From contig JABDQB010000006.1 in assembly GCA_013042495.1 (NCBI GenBank), forward strand, positions 1 through 13,894: a stretch of 13,894 bases of DNA, read 5' to 3'. The stretch is from Gemmatimonadota bacterium (GTDB lineage: Bacteria; Gemmatimonadota; Gemmatimonadetes; Palauibacterales; Palauibacteraceae). Below the pieces are notes generated by a model. The model was not told the DNA's origin. It ran no database searches and saw nothing but the letters and a program-made list of their open reading frames with translations. The position numbers and the translations under genes were made by a program. Positions 1-6,245 of this stretch are shown here, piece by piece (position 1 is the stretch's first letter; the number at the start of each line of letters is the position of its first letter).

Positions 1-348
1 CCAGGTGCGCCAGCCGCCTCCGGTGCCGCGCCGGCTCCCGAGTCCCCCCAACGAGAACATCAGAGCGCTGGACGCGGACGGGGTGAGCAGGATCCCGCGC
101 CGCGCCCCGGAGCGCCTGACCTGGCGGGCGCCCGCCACGACGGCACGCCGGTCCTCGATCGGCAGTCGATCGACATCCAGACCGGCCATATCGAGAATCG
201 GTTCCAACCCGGCCACGAACTGCACCCACGGACGCCGTCCTGCCTGCCTCTCGGTCGCCGCGACGTGGTGCAGGGCCGGCAGGGCCAGAATCAACTCGCC
301 CAGGTGGTTCGGAGCCCGGACGACGAGTCCGCCAGCCCCCTCAGTCAC
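1..348 (-). CDS. Glycosyltransferase family 9 (heptosyltransferase-like), N-terminal part, cut by the window edge
   Basis: Only the first 116 codons are in the window; the frame is open to base 1. The GTG start at 348-346 lies inside the last codons of lepA, giving an 8-nt overlap (GTGACTGA) that suggests translational coupling; no strong Shine-Dalgarno is visible. The translation shows LVVRAPNHLGELILALPAL at about residues 8-26, the typical GT9 opening (VRxPNxLGDxxxxLPAL) where the Gly-rich loop follows the first beta strand. Further on, GILLTPSASSALMFSLGGL followed by SRRGTGGG (about residues 88-115) matches the 'lL.nsf.Sal.a.lagi..RiGy.g' stretch of WaaF/WaaC-like enzymes. Members transfer heptose or related sugars from ADP-activated donors to lipid A-core lipopolysaccharide in the cytoplasm. 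The exact acceptor cannot be told from this fragment. Family assignment is fairly sure, substrate is inference. Confidence 0.72.
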   Translation of the reverse strand, partial: MTEGAGGLVVRAPNHLGELILALPALHHVAATERQAGRRPWVQFVAGLEPILDMAGLDVDRLPIEDRRAVVAGARQVRRSGARRGILLTPSASSALMFSLGGLGSRRGTGGGWRTW

Positions 349-2140
349 CGACCTGGAGGACGGCCAGAAACGCCTCCTGTGGAATCTCCACGGATCCCAC
401 CTGTTTCATCCGTCGCTTCCCTTCCTTCTGCCTCTCCAGGAGCTTCCGCTTCCGAGTGATGTCGCCACCGTAGCACTTCGCCGTCACGTTCTTGCGGAGC
501 GCCTTCACGTTGGTCCGCGATATCACGTCCCGGCCGATCGCCGCCTGGATCGCCACGTCGAACAGCTGTCGGGGGATCAGCTCCTTGAGCTTGCTCGCCA
601 TCTTGCGGCCGTACTCGTACGACTCGTCCCGGTGAATGATGACGCTGAGCGCGTCTACCGGCTCACCGTTCAGCATGATGTCCAGTTTGACGAGGTCCGA
701 GACCCGGTATCCCGCCATCTCGTAGTCCAGCGCCGCGTAGCCGCGCGACACGGACTTCAGCCGGTCATAGAAGTCAAGCACGATTTCCGCCAGCGGGATG
801 TCGTAGCGAAGCTCGACCCGATTCGTGTCCAGGTATTCCATGTTCAGGTACTCGCCGCGCCGGTCGTGGCACAGCTTCTGAATCCCGCCAATGTACTCCG
901 CGGGCGAGACCACGTGGACCCGGACGTACGGCTCCTCGACCGACTCGATCCGGCCGCGTTCCGGCATCTTGCTCGGATTCTCGACCGAGAAGGACTCCCC
1001 GTTCGTGAGCGTGCCACGGTATTCCACATTCGGGATCGTGGTCACCAGGTCCAGGTCGAACTCGCGCTCCAGGCGCTCCTGGACGATCTCCATGTGTAGC
1101 AGGCCGAGGAACCCGCAGCGGAAACCGAACCCAAGCGCCGTGGAGGTCTCGGGCTCCCAGTGCAGGCTGGCGTCGCTGAGCTGCAGCTTCGAGAGGGCAT
1201 CTCGAAGCTCCTCGAACTGGTCGGCATCCGTTGGATAGAGGCCCGCGAACACGACGGGCTTCGCCTCCTGGTAGCCCGGCAGCAGCTCCGGGGCCCGGTC
1301 CGAGGCGTCGAAGAGCGTGTCCCCCACCTTGGTGTCGGAGATCTTCTTGATCTGGGCCGTCAGGTAACCGACCTCGCCGGCCTTGAGCTCGCCGACCGGC
1401 TGGAACCCGAGGCACATGAAGCCCGTCTCGTCAACTTCGTACTCGGCGTCACTCGCCCCGAAACCCACCGTCATCCCCTTACGGATAGTACCGTCCACAA
1501 CGCGAAGGAACGGCACGGCTCCGCGGTACTTGTCATACATGGAATCGAAGATCAGCGCCCGGAGCGGCGCGTCCGGATCGCCCGACGGCGCCGGCACCCT
1601 GTGCACGATGGCCTCAAGGACTTCCGCCACGCCGGTGCCCATTTTGGCGGACGCAAGCAGCACATCCTCCCGCTCGACTCCGATCAGGTCGCAGATCTCA
1701 TCGCGGCGCCGGTCCGGTTCGGCCGCCGGCAGATCGATCTTGTTCACGACCGGGATGATCTCGAGACCCGCGTTGAGCGCGAGGAACAGGTTGGAGATCG
1801 TCTGTGCCTCGATCCCCTGGCTCGCATCGACCACGAGCAGGGCCCCCTCGCAGGCCTCCAGGCTCCGGCTCACCTCGTAGGTGAAATCGACGTGCCCCGG
1901 AGTGTCGATGAGGTTGAGCTGGTACTGCTTGCCGTCGGAGGCCCGATACGGAATACGAACGGCGTTGAGTTTGATGGTGATACCACGCTCCCGCTCCAGG
2001 TCCATGGAATCGAGGACCTGCTCCTTCATCTGACGCGTCTCCACGGCACCCGTTACCTCGAGCAGTCGATCGGCCAGCGTCGACTTGCCGTGGTCGATAT
2101 GGGCGACAATGGAAAAATTGCGAATCAGGTTCTGCGGCAC
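341..2140 (-). CDS. lepA: Elongation factor 4 (LepA), ribosome back-translocating GTPase
   Basis: Translational GTPase of 599 aa, the usual LepA length. GTPase motifs in order: AHIDHGKST (13-21, P-loop), RGITI (52-56, switch I), DTPGH (79-83, switch II), NKID (133-136) and SAKMGTG after the specificity motif. EF-G-like domains II, III and V and the LepA-specific C-terminal domain follow, including the basic ITRKRKLLERQKEGKRRM stretch near the end that contacts tRNA and ribosome in this family. LepA acts on stalled or mistranslocated 70S ribosomes and in 30S biogenesis. The start is GTG at 2140-2138, because NLIRNFSIVAHIDHGKST sits at the normal distance and AGAGGA is 4 nt upstream (spacer CAAT). 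It lies 43 nt after the PhnP-like gene and overlaps the GT9 gene by 8 nt, so it is an internal cistron of the pyk cluster. In many bacteria lepA pairs with lepB (signal peptidase); that partner is absent here. Confidence 0.97.
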   Translation of the reverse strand: MPQNLIRNFSIVAHIDHGKSTLADRLLEVTGAVETRQMKEQVLDSMDLERERGITIKLNAVRIPYRASDGKQYQLNLIDTPGHVDFTYEVSRSLEACEGALLVVDASQGIEAQTISNLFLALNAGLEIIPVVNKIDLPAAEPDRRRDEICDLIGVEREDVLLASAKMGTGVAEVLEAIVHRVPAPSGDPDAPLRALIFDSMYDKYRGAVPFLRVVDGTIRKGMTVGFGASDAEYEVDETGFMCLGFQPVGELKAGEVGYLTAQIKKISDTKVGDTLFDASDRAPELLPGYQEAKPVVFAGLYPTDADQFEELRDALSKLQLSDASLHWEPETSTALGFGFRCGFLGLLHMEIVQERLEREFDLDLVTTIPNVEYRGTLTNGESFSVENPSKMPERGRIESVEEPYVRVHVVSPAEYIGGIQKLCHDRRGEYLNMEYLDTNRVELRYDIPLAEIVLDFYDRLKSVSRGYAALDYEMAGYRVSDLVKLDIMLNGEPVDALSVIIHRDESYEYGRKMASKLKELIPRQLFDVAIQAAIGRDVISRTNVKALRKNVTAKCYGGDITRKRKLLERQKEGKRRMKQVGSVEIPQEAFLAVLQVGD

Positions 2141-2183
2141 ATTGTCCTCTTCTCGCGGTCACGAGGGCCGCGAATATAGACCT

Positions 2184-2954
2184 TCAGATCTCGATCGTCA
2201 GCCCATCCCACGCTGGCCTGACGGCAGCCGGCAACCGGGCCTCCATTTCGTCGTGGTCGAGCCTGTGCGTCAGGTGAGTCAGATAGGTGGTTCCGGCGCC
2301 GAGCAGGCTGGCAGCCTCCAGCGCCTCTTCCACGTTGAAGTGGGTCGGGTGAGGATTGCCAAACCACAGGGCGTTGATCACGAGCACCCGAACCCCCCGC
2401 AGCAGCTCGACGGCACTTTCCGGGATCTCCTTGGCATCCACGATCACAGCCAGGTCCCCCACGCGGAAGCCGTAGCTGCGAAACCAACCGTGCGGAAACG
2501 CCACGACGTCGAGTTCGAAGCCCGCCGCATGGATCCGCTCCCGGTCCTCGAAAGTCACCAGATCCAGGCCCGGGATGCTGCTACCCGGCGTGGATCTCGC
2601 ATCCGGTCCCCAGAAATAGGAAAAACGGGTCCGGAGCTCTTCTTCGTATTCCGCGGCCATGTGAACCGGGAGACGGCTGCGAGCGCTGAACGCCCGCAAA
2701 TCGTCGATTCCGTGCACGTGATCCGCGTGAGAATGGGAGATGAACACACCGTCCAGCCGGTCGACGCCCGCCGCGATGAGCTGAAGCCGCAGCTCCGGAG
2801 GCGTATCGACCAGCAGTCGGCGTCCCTCGTGTTCGAGCAGCAAGCCGTGCCGGGTTCGCCAGTTCCGCGGTTTGCCGGACGTGCACACCGCACAGTCGCA
2901 GCCGGGCACCGGGATTCCGAACGATGTTCCGGTTCCGAGGAAGGTCAGTCTCAT
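2184..2954 (-). CDS. MBL-fold metal-dependent hydrolase, PhnP-like
   Basis: 256-aa metallo-beta-lactamase-fold protein. Visible: FLGTGTSFGIPVPGCDCAVC at 5-24, where Cys19, Cys21 and Cys24 form the CxCxxC of PhnP-type enzymes (a structural zinc site in E. coli PhnP); LVDTPPE (48-54); the metal motif HSHADH at 74-79 followed by GIDDLR; a His in FPHG (about 155); the metal-bridging Asp in VDAKEIPE (about 173); and a His-rich C-terminal segment LTHLTHRLDHDEM (225-237). PhnP hydrolyses 5-phosphoribosyl 1,2-cyclic phosphate in phosphonate breakdown, but many relatives sit outside phn clusters and act on unknown phosphodiesters. No phn gene is nearby, so the substrate is open. ATG start at 2954, only 4 nt after the pyk stop, implies cotranscription and probably coupled translation. 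Alternative: a lipoate- or nucleotide-related phosphodiesterase. Confidence 0.88.
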   Translation of the reverse strand: MRLTFLGTGTSFGIPVPGCDCAVCTSGKPRNWRTRHGLLLEHEGRRLLVDTPPELRLQLIAAGVDRLDGVFISHSHADHVHGIDDLRAFSARSRLPVHMAAEYEEELRTRFSYFWGPDARSTPGSSIPGLDLVTFEDRERIHAAGFELDVVAFPHGWFRSYGFRVGDLAVIVDAKEIPESAVELLRGVRVLVINALWFGNPHPTHFNVEEALEAASLLGAGTTYLTHLTHRLDHDEMEARLPAAVRPAWDGLTIEI

Positions 2955-2958
2955 GACC

Positions 2959-4389
2959 TCACAGCGTCTCTACGCGCATGTAATTCGTCGTGCCTGGCAC
3001 GTCGAAAGGCAGCCCGGCCGTGACCACGCAGTGCCGACCTGGCTCGGCCAAACCGTGCTCGAATGCGTAGCTCCGGGCCCTGGCCAGCATTCCGTCGTAG
3101 CCCACGGGCTCGTCGTGGTGAATCGGCACCACCCCCCAGGCCAGAGCCAGCTGCCGGTAGGTACGCGAGTTGTCCGTGACCGCGAGGATCGGCACCCGGG
3201 GCCTCTGGGCCGCCAGCAGGCGAGCCGTGAATCCGCTCGTGGTCAAGGTGATCAGGAACGGCGCTCCGAGCCGATGAGTGGCCTCCGTGGCCGCTCCGGC
3301 GATCGCGCCGGGCACCGTCCTGTGTACGCCCGACCGAACCGTCGGCGCTCCGATGTCGGACGGATCTTCCAGGAACCCGGACTCGTTCTCGATCCGCCGG
3401 GCTACCCGGTCCATCGCTTCGACCGCCTCGACCGGATATTCGCCGACCGCCGTCTCCCCCGACAGCATGACCACGTCCGTGCCGTCGAGGAGCGCGTTCG
3501 CGACATCGGAGACTTCGGCCCTGGTCGGACGCGTAGAGGCCGTCATCGACTCGAGCATCTGGGTGGCCGTGATTCCGATCGACACCGATTCCTGGCTGAG
3601 CCGGAGAACTCTCTTCTGAACGATCGGCACCTCCTCGAAGTCCAGCTCCACGCCGAGGTCGCCACGGGCCACCATGACGCCGTCCGCCAGGGCGAGAATC
3701 TCGACCAGGTTACGGACCGCCTGCTCCTTCTCGATCTTCGCGATGATCAGGACCCCATCATCGTCCACCAACTCACGCAGAGCCGACACATCCGCCGCGC
3801 GACGCACGAAGCTGAGGGCGATGTAGTCCACGCGCTGCTCGAGGGCGAAGGCGAGATCGGCTCGGTCCTTGTCCGTGAGGCTGGGCACCTGCAGCGCCTT
3901 GCCGGGCAGGTTGAGTCCCTTCCGCGACAGCAGGGTACCGTCGGTTCGGGCCCTGGCCGTAACCCGGTTCCCGTCCATTCCCTCTACCGAGAAGGCGATG
4001 CGGCCGTCGTCGAACAGAAGACGGTCGCCGGCCTCCAGCTCGCTTGCCAGGTCGGGGTAGGTAATCGGAATGGCACCGGCGGTCGTCCCGGCATCGGCGT
4101 CGTGCAGCGCCTCGAAGACGTAGATCTCGCCATTGGAGATAGGCACCGGTCCCGGGAGCACCCCCACCCTGATCTTCGGTCCCTGCAAATCGGCGAGGAC
4201 GGCGAGCGGCGTGCCCAGATCCCGTGATACCTCACGCGCCAGCTCGATGGTCTGTGCGGCGTCCTCGTGCGAGCTGTGCGAGAAGTTGACGCGGACCGCG
4301 TCCATCCCTGCGTCCACCAGGCGGCGAAACGTCTCCGGATCCCTCGACGCAGGACCGATAGTGCATATGATCTTGGCGCGACGAATCAC
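2959..4389 (-). CDS. pyk: Pyruvate kinase
   Basis: 476-aa pyruvate kinase, which transfers phosphate from phosphoenolpyruvate to ADP in the last step of glycolysis. The N-terminal RRAKIICTIGPAS and VRVNFSHSSHE form the TIM-barrel start. The B domain inserts after LADLQGPKIRVG (65-76). The active-site signature LIIAKIEKEQAV (214-225) carries Lys218 and Glu220, and ARGDLG (241-246) carries the Mg-binding Asp244. ATQMLESM, STRPTRAEVSDVANA and MLSGETAVGEYP complete the barrel, and a normal C-terminal allosteric-type domain (about 355-476) follows. Lys72 in LQGPKIR sits where K+-dependent enzymes have Glu (Glu117 of rabbit muscle), which predicts a K+-independent enzyme as in E. coli PykA. GTG start at 4389 with GAGG about 10 nt upstream. 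A possible -10 (TATCTT, 4467-4462) lies between the upstream terminator and this gene, with no clear -35. First gene of the pyk-MBL-lepA-GT9 cluster. Confidence 0.97.
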   Translation of the reverse strand: MIRRAKIICTIGPASRDPETFRRLVDAGMDAVRVNFSHSSHEDAAQTIELAREVSRDLGTPLAVLADLQGPKIRVGVLPGPVPISNGEIYVFEALHDADAGTTAGAIPITYPDLASELEAGDRLLFDDGRIAFSVEGMDGNRVTARARTDGTLLSRKGLNLPGKALQVPSLTDKDRADLAFALEQRVDYIALSFVRRAADVSALRELVDDDGVLIIAKIEKEQAVRNLVEILALADGVMVARGDLGVELDFEEVPIVQKRVLRLSQESVSIGITATQMLESMTASTRPTRAEVSDVANALLDGTDVVMLSGETAVGEYPVEAVEAMDRVARRIENESGFLEDPSDIGAPTVRSGVHRTVPGAIAGAATEATHRLGAPFLITLTTSGFTARLLAAQRPRVPILAVTDNSRTYRQLALAWGVVPIHHDEPVGYDGMLARARSYAFEHGLAEPGRHCVVTAGLPFDVPGTTNYMRVETL

Positions 4390-4497
4390 CGCGGACCGTC
4401 CTCACTTTCGGGTAACGCACCGGGTCCTCCGCTGGCGGGGCCCGTCTTCCACCGATCCGACAAGATAACGCCGGGATCGCTTCCGACGTTCATCGAC

Positions 4498-4537
4498 AAA
4501 AAAAAAGGCCCGGCCCCGCGCACGCGGAAGCCGGGCC
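4498..4537 (-). terminator. Intrinsic terminator of the 113-aa gene
   Basis: On the minus strand an 8-bp GC stem GGCCCGGC / GCCGGGCC encloses a second 4-bp stem (CCGC / GCGG) and is followed directly by nine T. It lies 16 nt after the stop codon of the 113-aa gene and before pyk, so it separates the two transcripts. The opposite strand has no T-run, so it is one-way. Confidence 0.93.
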
Positions 4538-4553
4538 TCGTCCCGCAACTCGG

Positions 4554-4895
4554 TCAGGCGTGTAGCGCGGCGTCCAGCGTGAGCTCCGGCCGGTGATCCA
4601 GCAACCAGCGATGTAGGCTCATCAGGCCGCGCAGAGGTACGCTCTCCAGGGCGCTCGGTTCCAACCCGGGAATGATGCAAGCCGCCGCGCGCCGGAAGAA
4701 GTACGTCTTCTGTCTCTGCCGCTGCTCCAGCGAGAGGTTGGTGCCTCCCGGAATGTCCGGGATCGGCTCGAGCAGCCGGCGATAGCTGAATACTTCCCGT
4801 GGAGAAAAGTGATCCGGGATGTGATACGCCTTGCCGTCCAGCTCGAATGATCCATCTCCGGCGATGAAGAGAAGGTCCGGTATCGCTACACCCAT
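4554..4895 (-). CDS. Conserved-looking small protein of unknown function (113 aa)
   Basis: I do not recognise this family. The ATG at 4895 has a good ribosome binding site (AAGGAG, 7-nt spacer). The frame stays open upstream to 5291, but that part reads as leader RNA. The protein is soluble and alpha-beta: a short N-terminal beta region with FELDGKAYHIP (17-27), then DHFSPREVFSYRRLLEPIPD (28-47), a basic helix SLEQRQRQKTYFFRRAAACI (55-74) and a C-terminal helix SLHRWLLDHRPEL (93-105). No signal peptide, membrane segment or zinc motif is visible. The order (small beta strand, 'F..RE', then helices) faintly recalls phage tail-assembly chaperones, but no phage gene is nearby and I give this little weight. 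It is a single-gene unit: NrdR-box-like promoter at 5219-5169, long leader, strong terminator at 4537. That control suggests a role tied to dNTP supply or replication (inference). Confidence 0.72.
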   Translation of the reverse strand: MGVAIPDLLFIAGDGSFELDGKAYHIPDHFSPREVFSYRRLLEPIPDIPGGTNLSLEQRQRQKTYFFRRAAACIIPGLEPSALESVPLRGLMSLHRWLLDHRPELTLDAALHA

Positions 4896-5184
4896 TGCCC
4901 AGCTCCTTGCCACAGTCGGCACCTCCGCGCGAAGCGGGAGGCGGGGACATGAAACGCTTCCGTCTCTATCATCCAGGCGACCCATGGGTCGCCGCAGTGC
5001 CGTGTGTCGGGCTGCCAGGAAGCCCGGCTGGTTCGTCATTCCGGGTACGGCTCGGCGCCCCCGCCATTTGGCGAAGCGCAACTGACGGGCGGATCTCTTA
5101 CACGGCTGCCCGCCGGGCGCCGGCCGCACCGAGAACCACCGGATATCCAACCCGAGGAAACCCCGAATCCACAATATCTGGTGT
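4896..5184 (-). other. Long structured 5' leader of the 113-aa gene; no gene seen
   Basis: From the predicted start site (about 5184) to the ATG at 4895 lies about 290 nt without a convincing coding region on either strand. In the transcript it can form several local hairpins: an 18-nt perfect palindrome GGCGACCCATGGGTCGCC (4976-4993), GGGCT/AGCCC with a 7-nt loop (5009-5025), CGCCA/TGGCG (5062-5073), and a CCTCC/GGAGG hairpin (4922-4941) that ends 11 nt upstream of the AAGGAG Shine-Dalgarno. I searched by eye for cobalamin, c-di-GMP, TPP and SAM riboswitch cores and found none. The remainder, 5220-5353, is the upstream region of the cold-shock gene, with no clear promoter. Confidence 0.45.
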
Positions 5185-5219
5185 CGGCCGAAACTACGGC
5201 CGCAAGATGTTGTGGTCAA
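5169..5219 (-). promoter_or_regulatory. Promoter with two NrdR-box-like operators (113-aa gene)
   Basis: Minus-strand -35 TTGACC (5219-5214), 17-bp spacer, weak -10 TAGTTT (5196-5191), predicted start near 5184. Two 16-bp palindromes fit the published NrdR box aCaCwAtATaTwGtgt (plus-strand reading): CCACAATATCTGGTGT at 5169-5184 and CCGCAAGATGTTGTGG at 5200-5215. Their starts are 31 bp apart, the spacing of about three turns typical of NrdR operator pairs. One box fills the -35/-10 spacer, the other covers the start site, as expected for repression. The -10 is flanked exactly by CGGCCG on both sides (5185-5190, 5197-5202). The same layout recurs at 9809-9860. Confidence 0.6.
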
Positions 5220-5353
5220 GTTTTCCGGGGGGAGCGGCGCGGGGGGGCTGCCTTGAATCCCGCGCTTCTGTCGCCCATCTTCCTGCGGCACTTTCGCTTC
5301 GACACCCAGTGCGGTGTTGCCGAGCGTCCCGAAAGAAGGTTACGGAGCAGCTG

Positions 5354-5776
5354 ATGACACGCGAGAAAGGCATCGTGAAGTGGTTCTCCACCGACAAGGG
5401 GTACGGCTTCATCCGGCGGGAGGACGGCGCCGAAATCTTCGTCCACCACACCGATATCGAAGTAGACGGGTACGCGTCACTGAAGAACGGTGAGACCGTC
5501 GAGTTCGACGTGTTCGAATCGGATCGCGGACCGAAGGCTCGGAACCTGGTCCCCATGGAGGCCGACGGATCGCGGCCCGCCGCCCGCGCCAGGACCGGGG
5601 ACGAGAGCAAGAAGTCAGAGGGCCAGCAGCCAGGCAACCGCGGCCGATCCGCCGGCCGAAAGCGCCCCGGCCGATCGGGGGCAAGCCCTGCGGCAGAGGC
5701 GGCTGGCGGGAAGAAGACGCTGGCCGCGCAACTGCGCGAGCGCCTCGGACGCAGGTTTCCGGGGCTCGGCGCCTGA
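5354..5776 (+). CDS. Cold-shock-domain protein with a long basic C-terminal tail
   Basis: 140 aa. The N-terminal 66 residues are a standard cold-shock domain: GIVKWFSTDKGYGFIRRE (6-23) holds RNP1 (KGYGFI), and EIFVHHTDI (27-35) holds RNP2, followed by LKNGETVEFDVFESDRGPKARNL. Such proteins bind single-stranded RNA and DNA and act as RNA chaperones in the cytoplasm. The rest (about 67-140) is not part of a normal 65-70-aa CSP: it is rich in Arg, Lys, Gly, Ala and Ser, probably disordered, and ends in a predicted amphipathic basic helix KKTLAAQLRERLGRRFPGLG. ATG start at 5354 with GGAG 6 nt upstream. The gene stands alone, divergent from the 113-aa unit and upstream of rpsU. Function of the tail is unknown; basic tails on CSPs usually raise RNA affinity (inference). 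Confidence 0.93.
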   Translation: MTREKGIVKWFSTDKGYGFIRREDGAEIFVHHTDIEVDGYASLKNGETVEFDVFESDRGPKARNLVPMEADGSRPAARARTGDESKKSEGQQPGNRGRSAGRKRPGRSGASPAAEAAGGKKTLAAQLRERLGRRFPGLGA

Positions 5777-5813
5777 TCCAGGCGATCCCGGACGAGCGTC
5801 ATTGACCGTCCTC

Positions 5814-5843
5814 TTGAGATTATGGTGCTTCCGACACTATCTT
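5814..5843 (+). promoter_or_regulatory. Probable promoter of rpsU
   Basis: TTGAGA (5814-5819) and TATCTT (5838-5843) are separated by 18 bp, placing the start near 5850 and giving a leader of about 62 nt before the TTG start of rpsU. The stretch 5810-5850 is clearly more AT-rich than the surroundings. It begins after the cold-shock stop codon, so rpsU can be transcribed independently. Confidence 0.5.
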
Positions 5844-5911
5844 TAAGGGCTTGAAATGCAACGCGCGTCGAGTGACGCGAACATCGGACACGACCAAAAG
5901 GGGACAGACCG

Positions 5912-6058
5912 TTGGAGATCCATATCGGAGAGGGCCAGAATCTGGAGAAGGCTCTCCGGCAGTTCCGACGCAAGGTTCAGCGGGCGGGTATCCTGGCAGA
6001 CATGCGCAGGAAGCGCCGCTACGAGAAGCCGAGCGAGGCGAAGCGTCGGAAGGCCTAG
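5912..6058 (+). CDS. rpsU: Short 30S ribosomal protein S21
   Basis: 48-aa S21, small enough to be missed by length cutoffs. It reads MEIHIGEGQNLEKALRQF, then RRKVQRAGILADMRRKRR, then YEKPSEAKRRKA, matching the S21 pattern (I.V.e.E.le.ALRrFkR...kaGil.e.rrr..YEKPs..rkrk). S21 joins the 30S platform and helps mRNA selection through contacts near the anti-Shine-Dalgarno end of 16S rRNA. The start is TTG at 5912, preceded by AGGGGA (7-nt spacer); no ATG or GTG lies in frame between it and the upstream region. At 48 residues it lacks the basic C-terminal extension of the 71-aa E. coli protein, a short form seen in several phyla. Stop is TAG at 6056. Confidence 0.92.
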   Translation: MEIHIGEGQNLEKALRQFRRKVQRAGILADMRRKRRYEKPSEAKRRKA

Positions 6059-6191
6059 GCAGCCGAGCGGCGGCGTGTCCGAAGCGCCCGGCGCCGCGCA
6101 AGTCGGTAGTTCCCTTCGCGCACGGCGGGCTTGGGCCGAGTTCGAGCGTCCGACCCCCCTGTCCGCAAATCTACGAGTCGATCAGTGACCG

Positions 6192-6213
6192 CGCCGGCCT
6201 CCTTGGGCCGGCG
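6192..6213. repeat. Perfect 8-bp inverted repeat between rpsU and the pabC-like gene
   Basis: CGCCGGCC and GGCCGGCG are separated by TCCTTG. It lies 134 nt after the rpsU stop and 33 nt before the pabC-like start. No T-run follows, so it is not a classical intrinsic terminator; it could be a transcript 3'-end hairpin or a leader hairpin. The rest of 6059-6245 shows nothing I can name. Confidence 0.4.
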
Positions 6214-6245
6214 TTCGCAGTATCCCCCCGGCCGGTGAGTCAGCG

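Noticed and set aside
4896..5184. Cobalamin riboswitch, considered because NrdR-controlled genes can involve B12-dependent RNR
   Set aside because: A GCACTG followed by a hairpin is present near 4976-5001, but the B12 box and the other core segments are missing.
4896..5291. Upstream extension of the 113-aa gene to 245 aa
   Set aside because: It would begin upstream of the promoter; the extra residues look noncoding, and the ATG at 4895 has a clear AAGGAG.
4949..5353. Plus-strand open frame starting MKRFRLYHPGDPWV with a purine-rich site upstream, running in frame into the cold-shock gene
   Set aside because: Beyond the first residues it is Arg/Ser/Pro/Cys-rich noncoding-like sequence, crosses the NrdR-like operators and would give the cold-shock domain an unprecedented N-terminal extension. 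The ATG at 5354 has its own ribosome binding site.
6100..6190. tRNA-like stretch with GAGTTCGAGC resembling a T-loop
   Set aside because: The flanking 5-bp T stem does not pair and no acceptor or anticodon arm can be formed.
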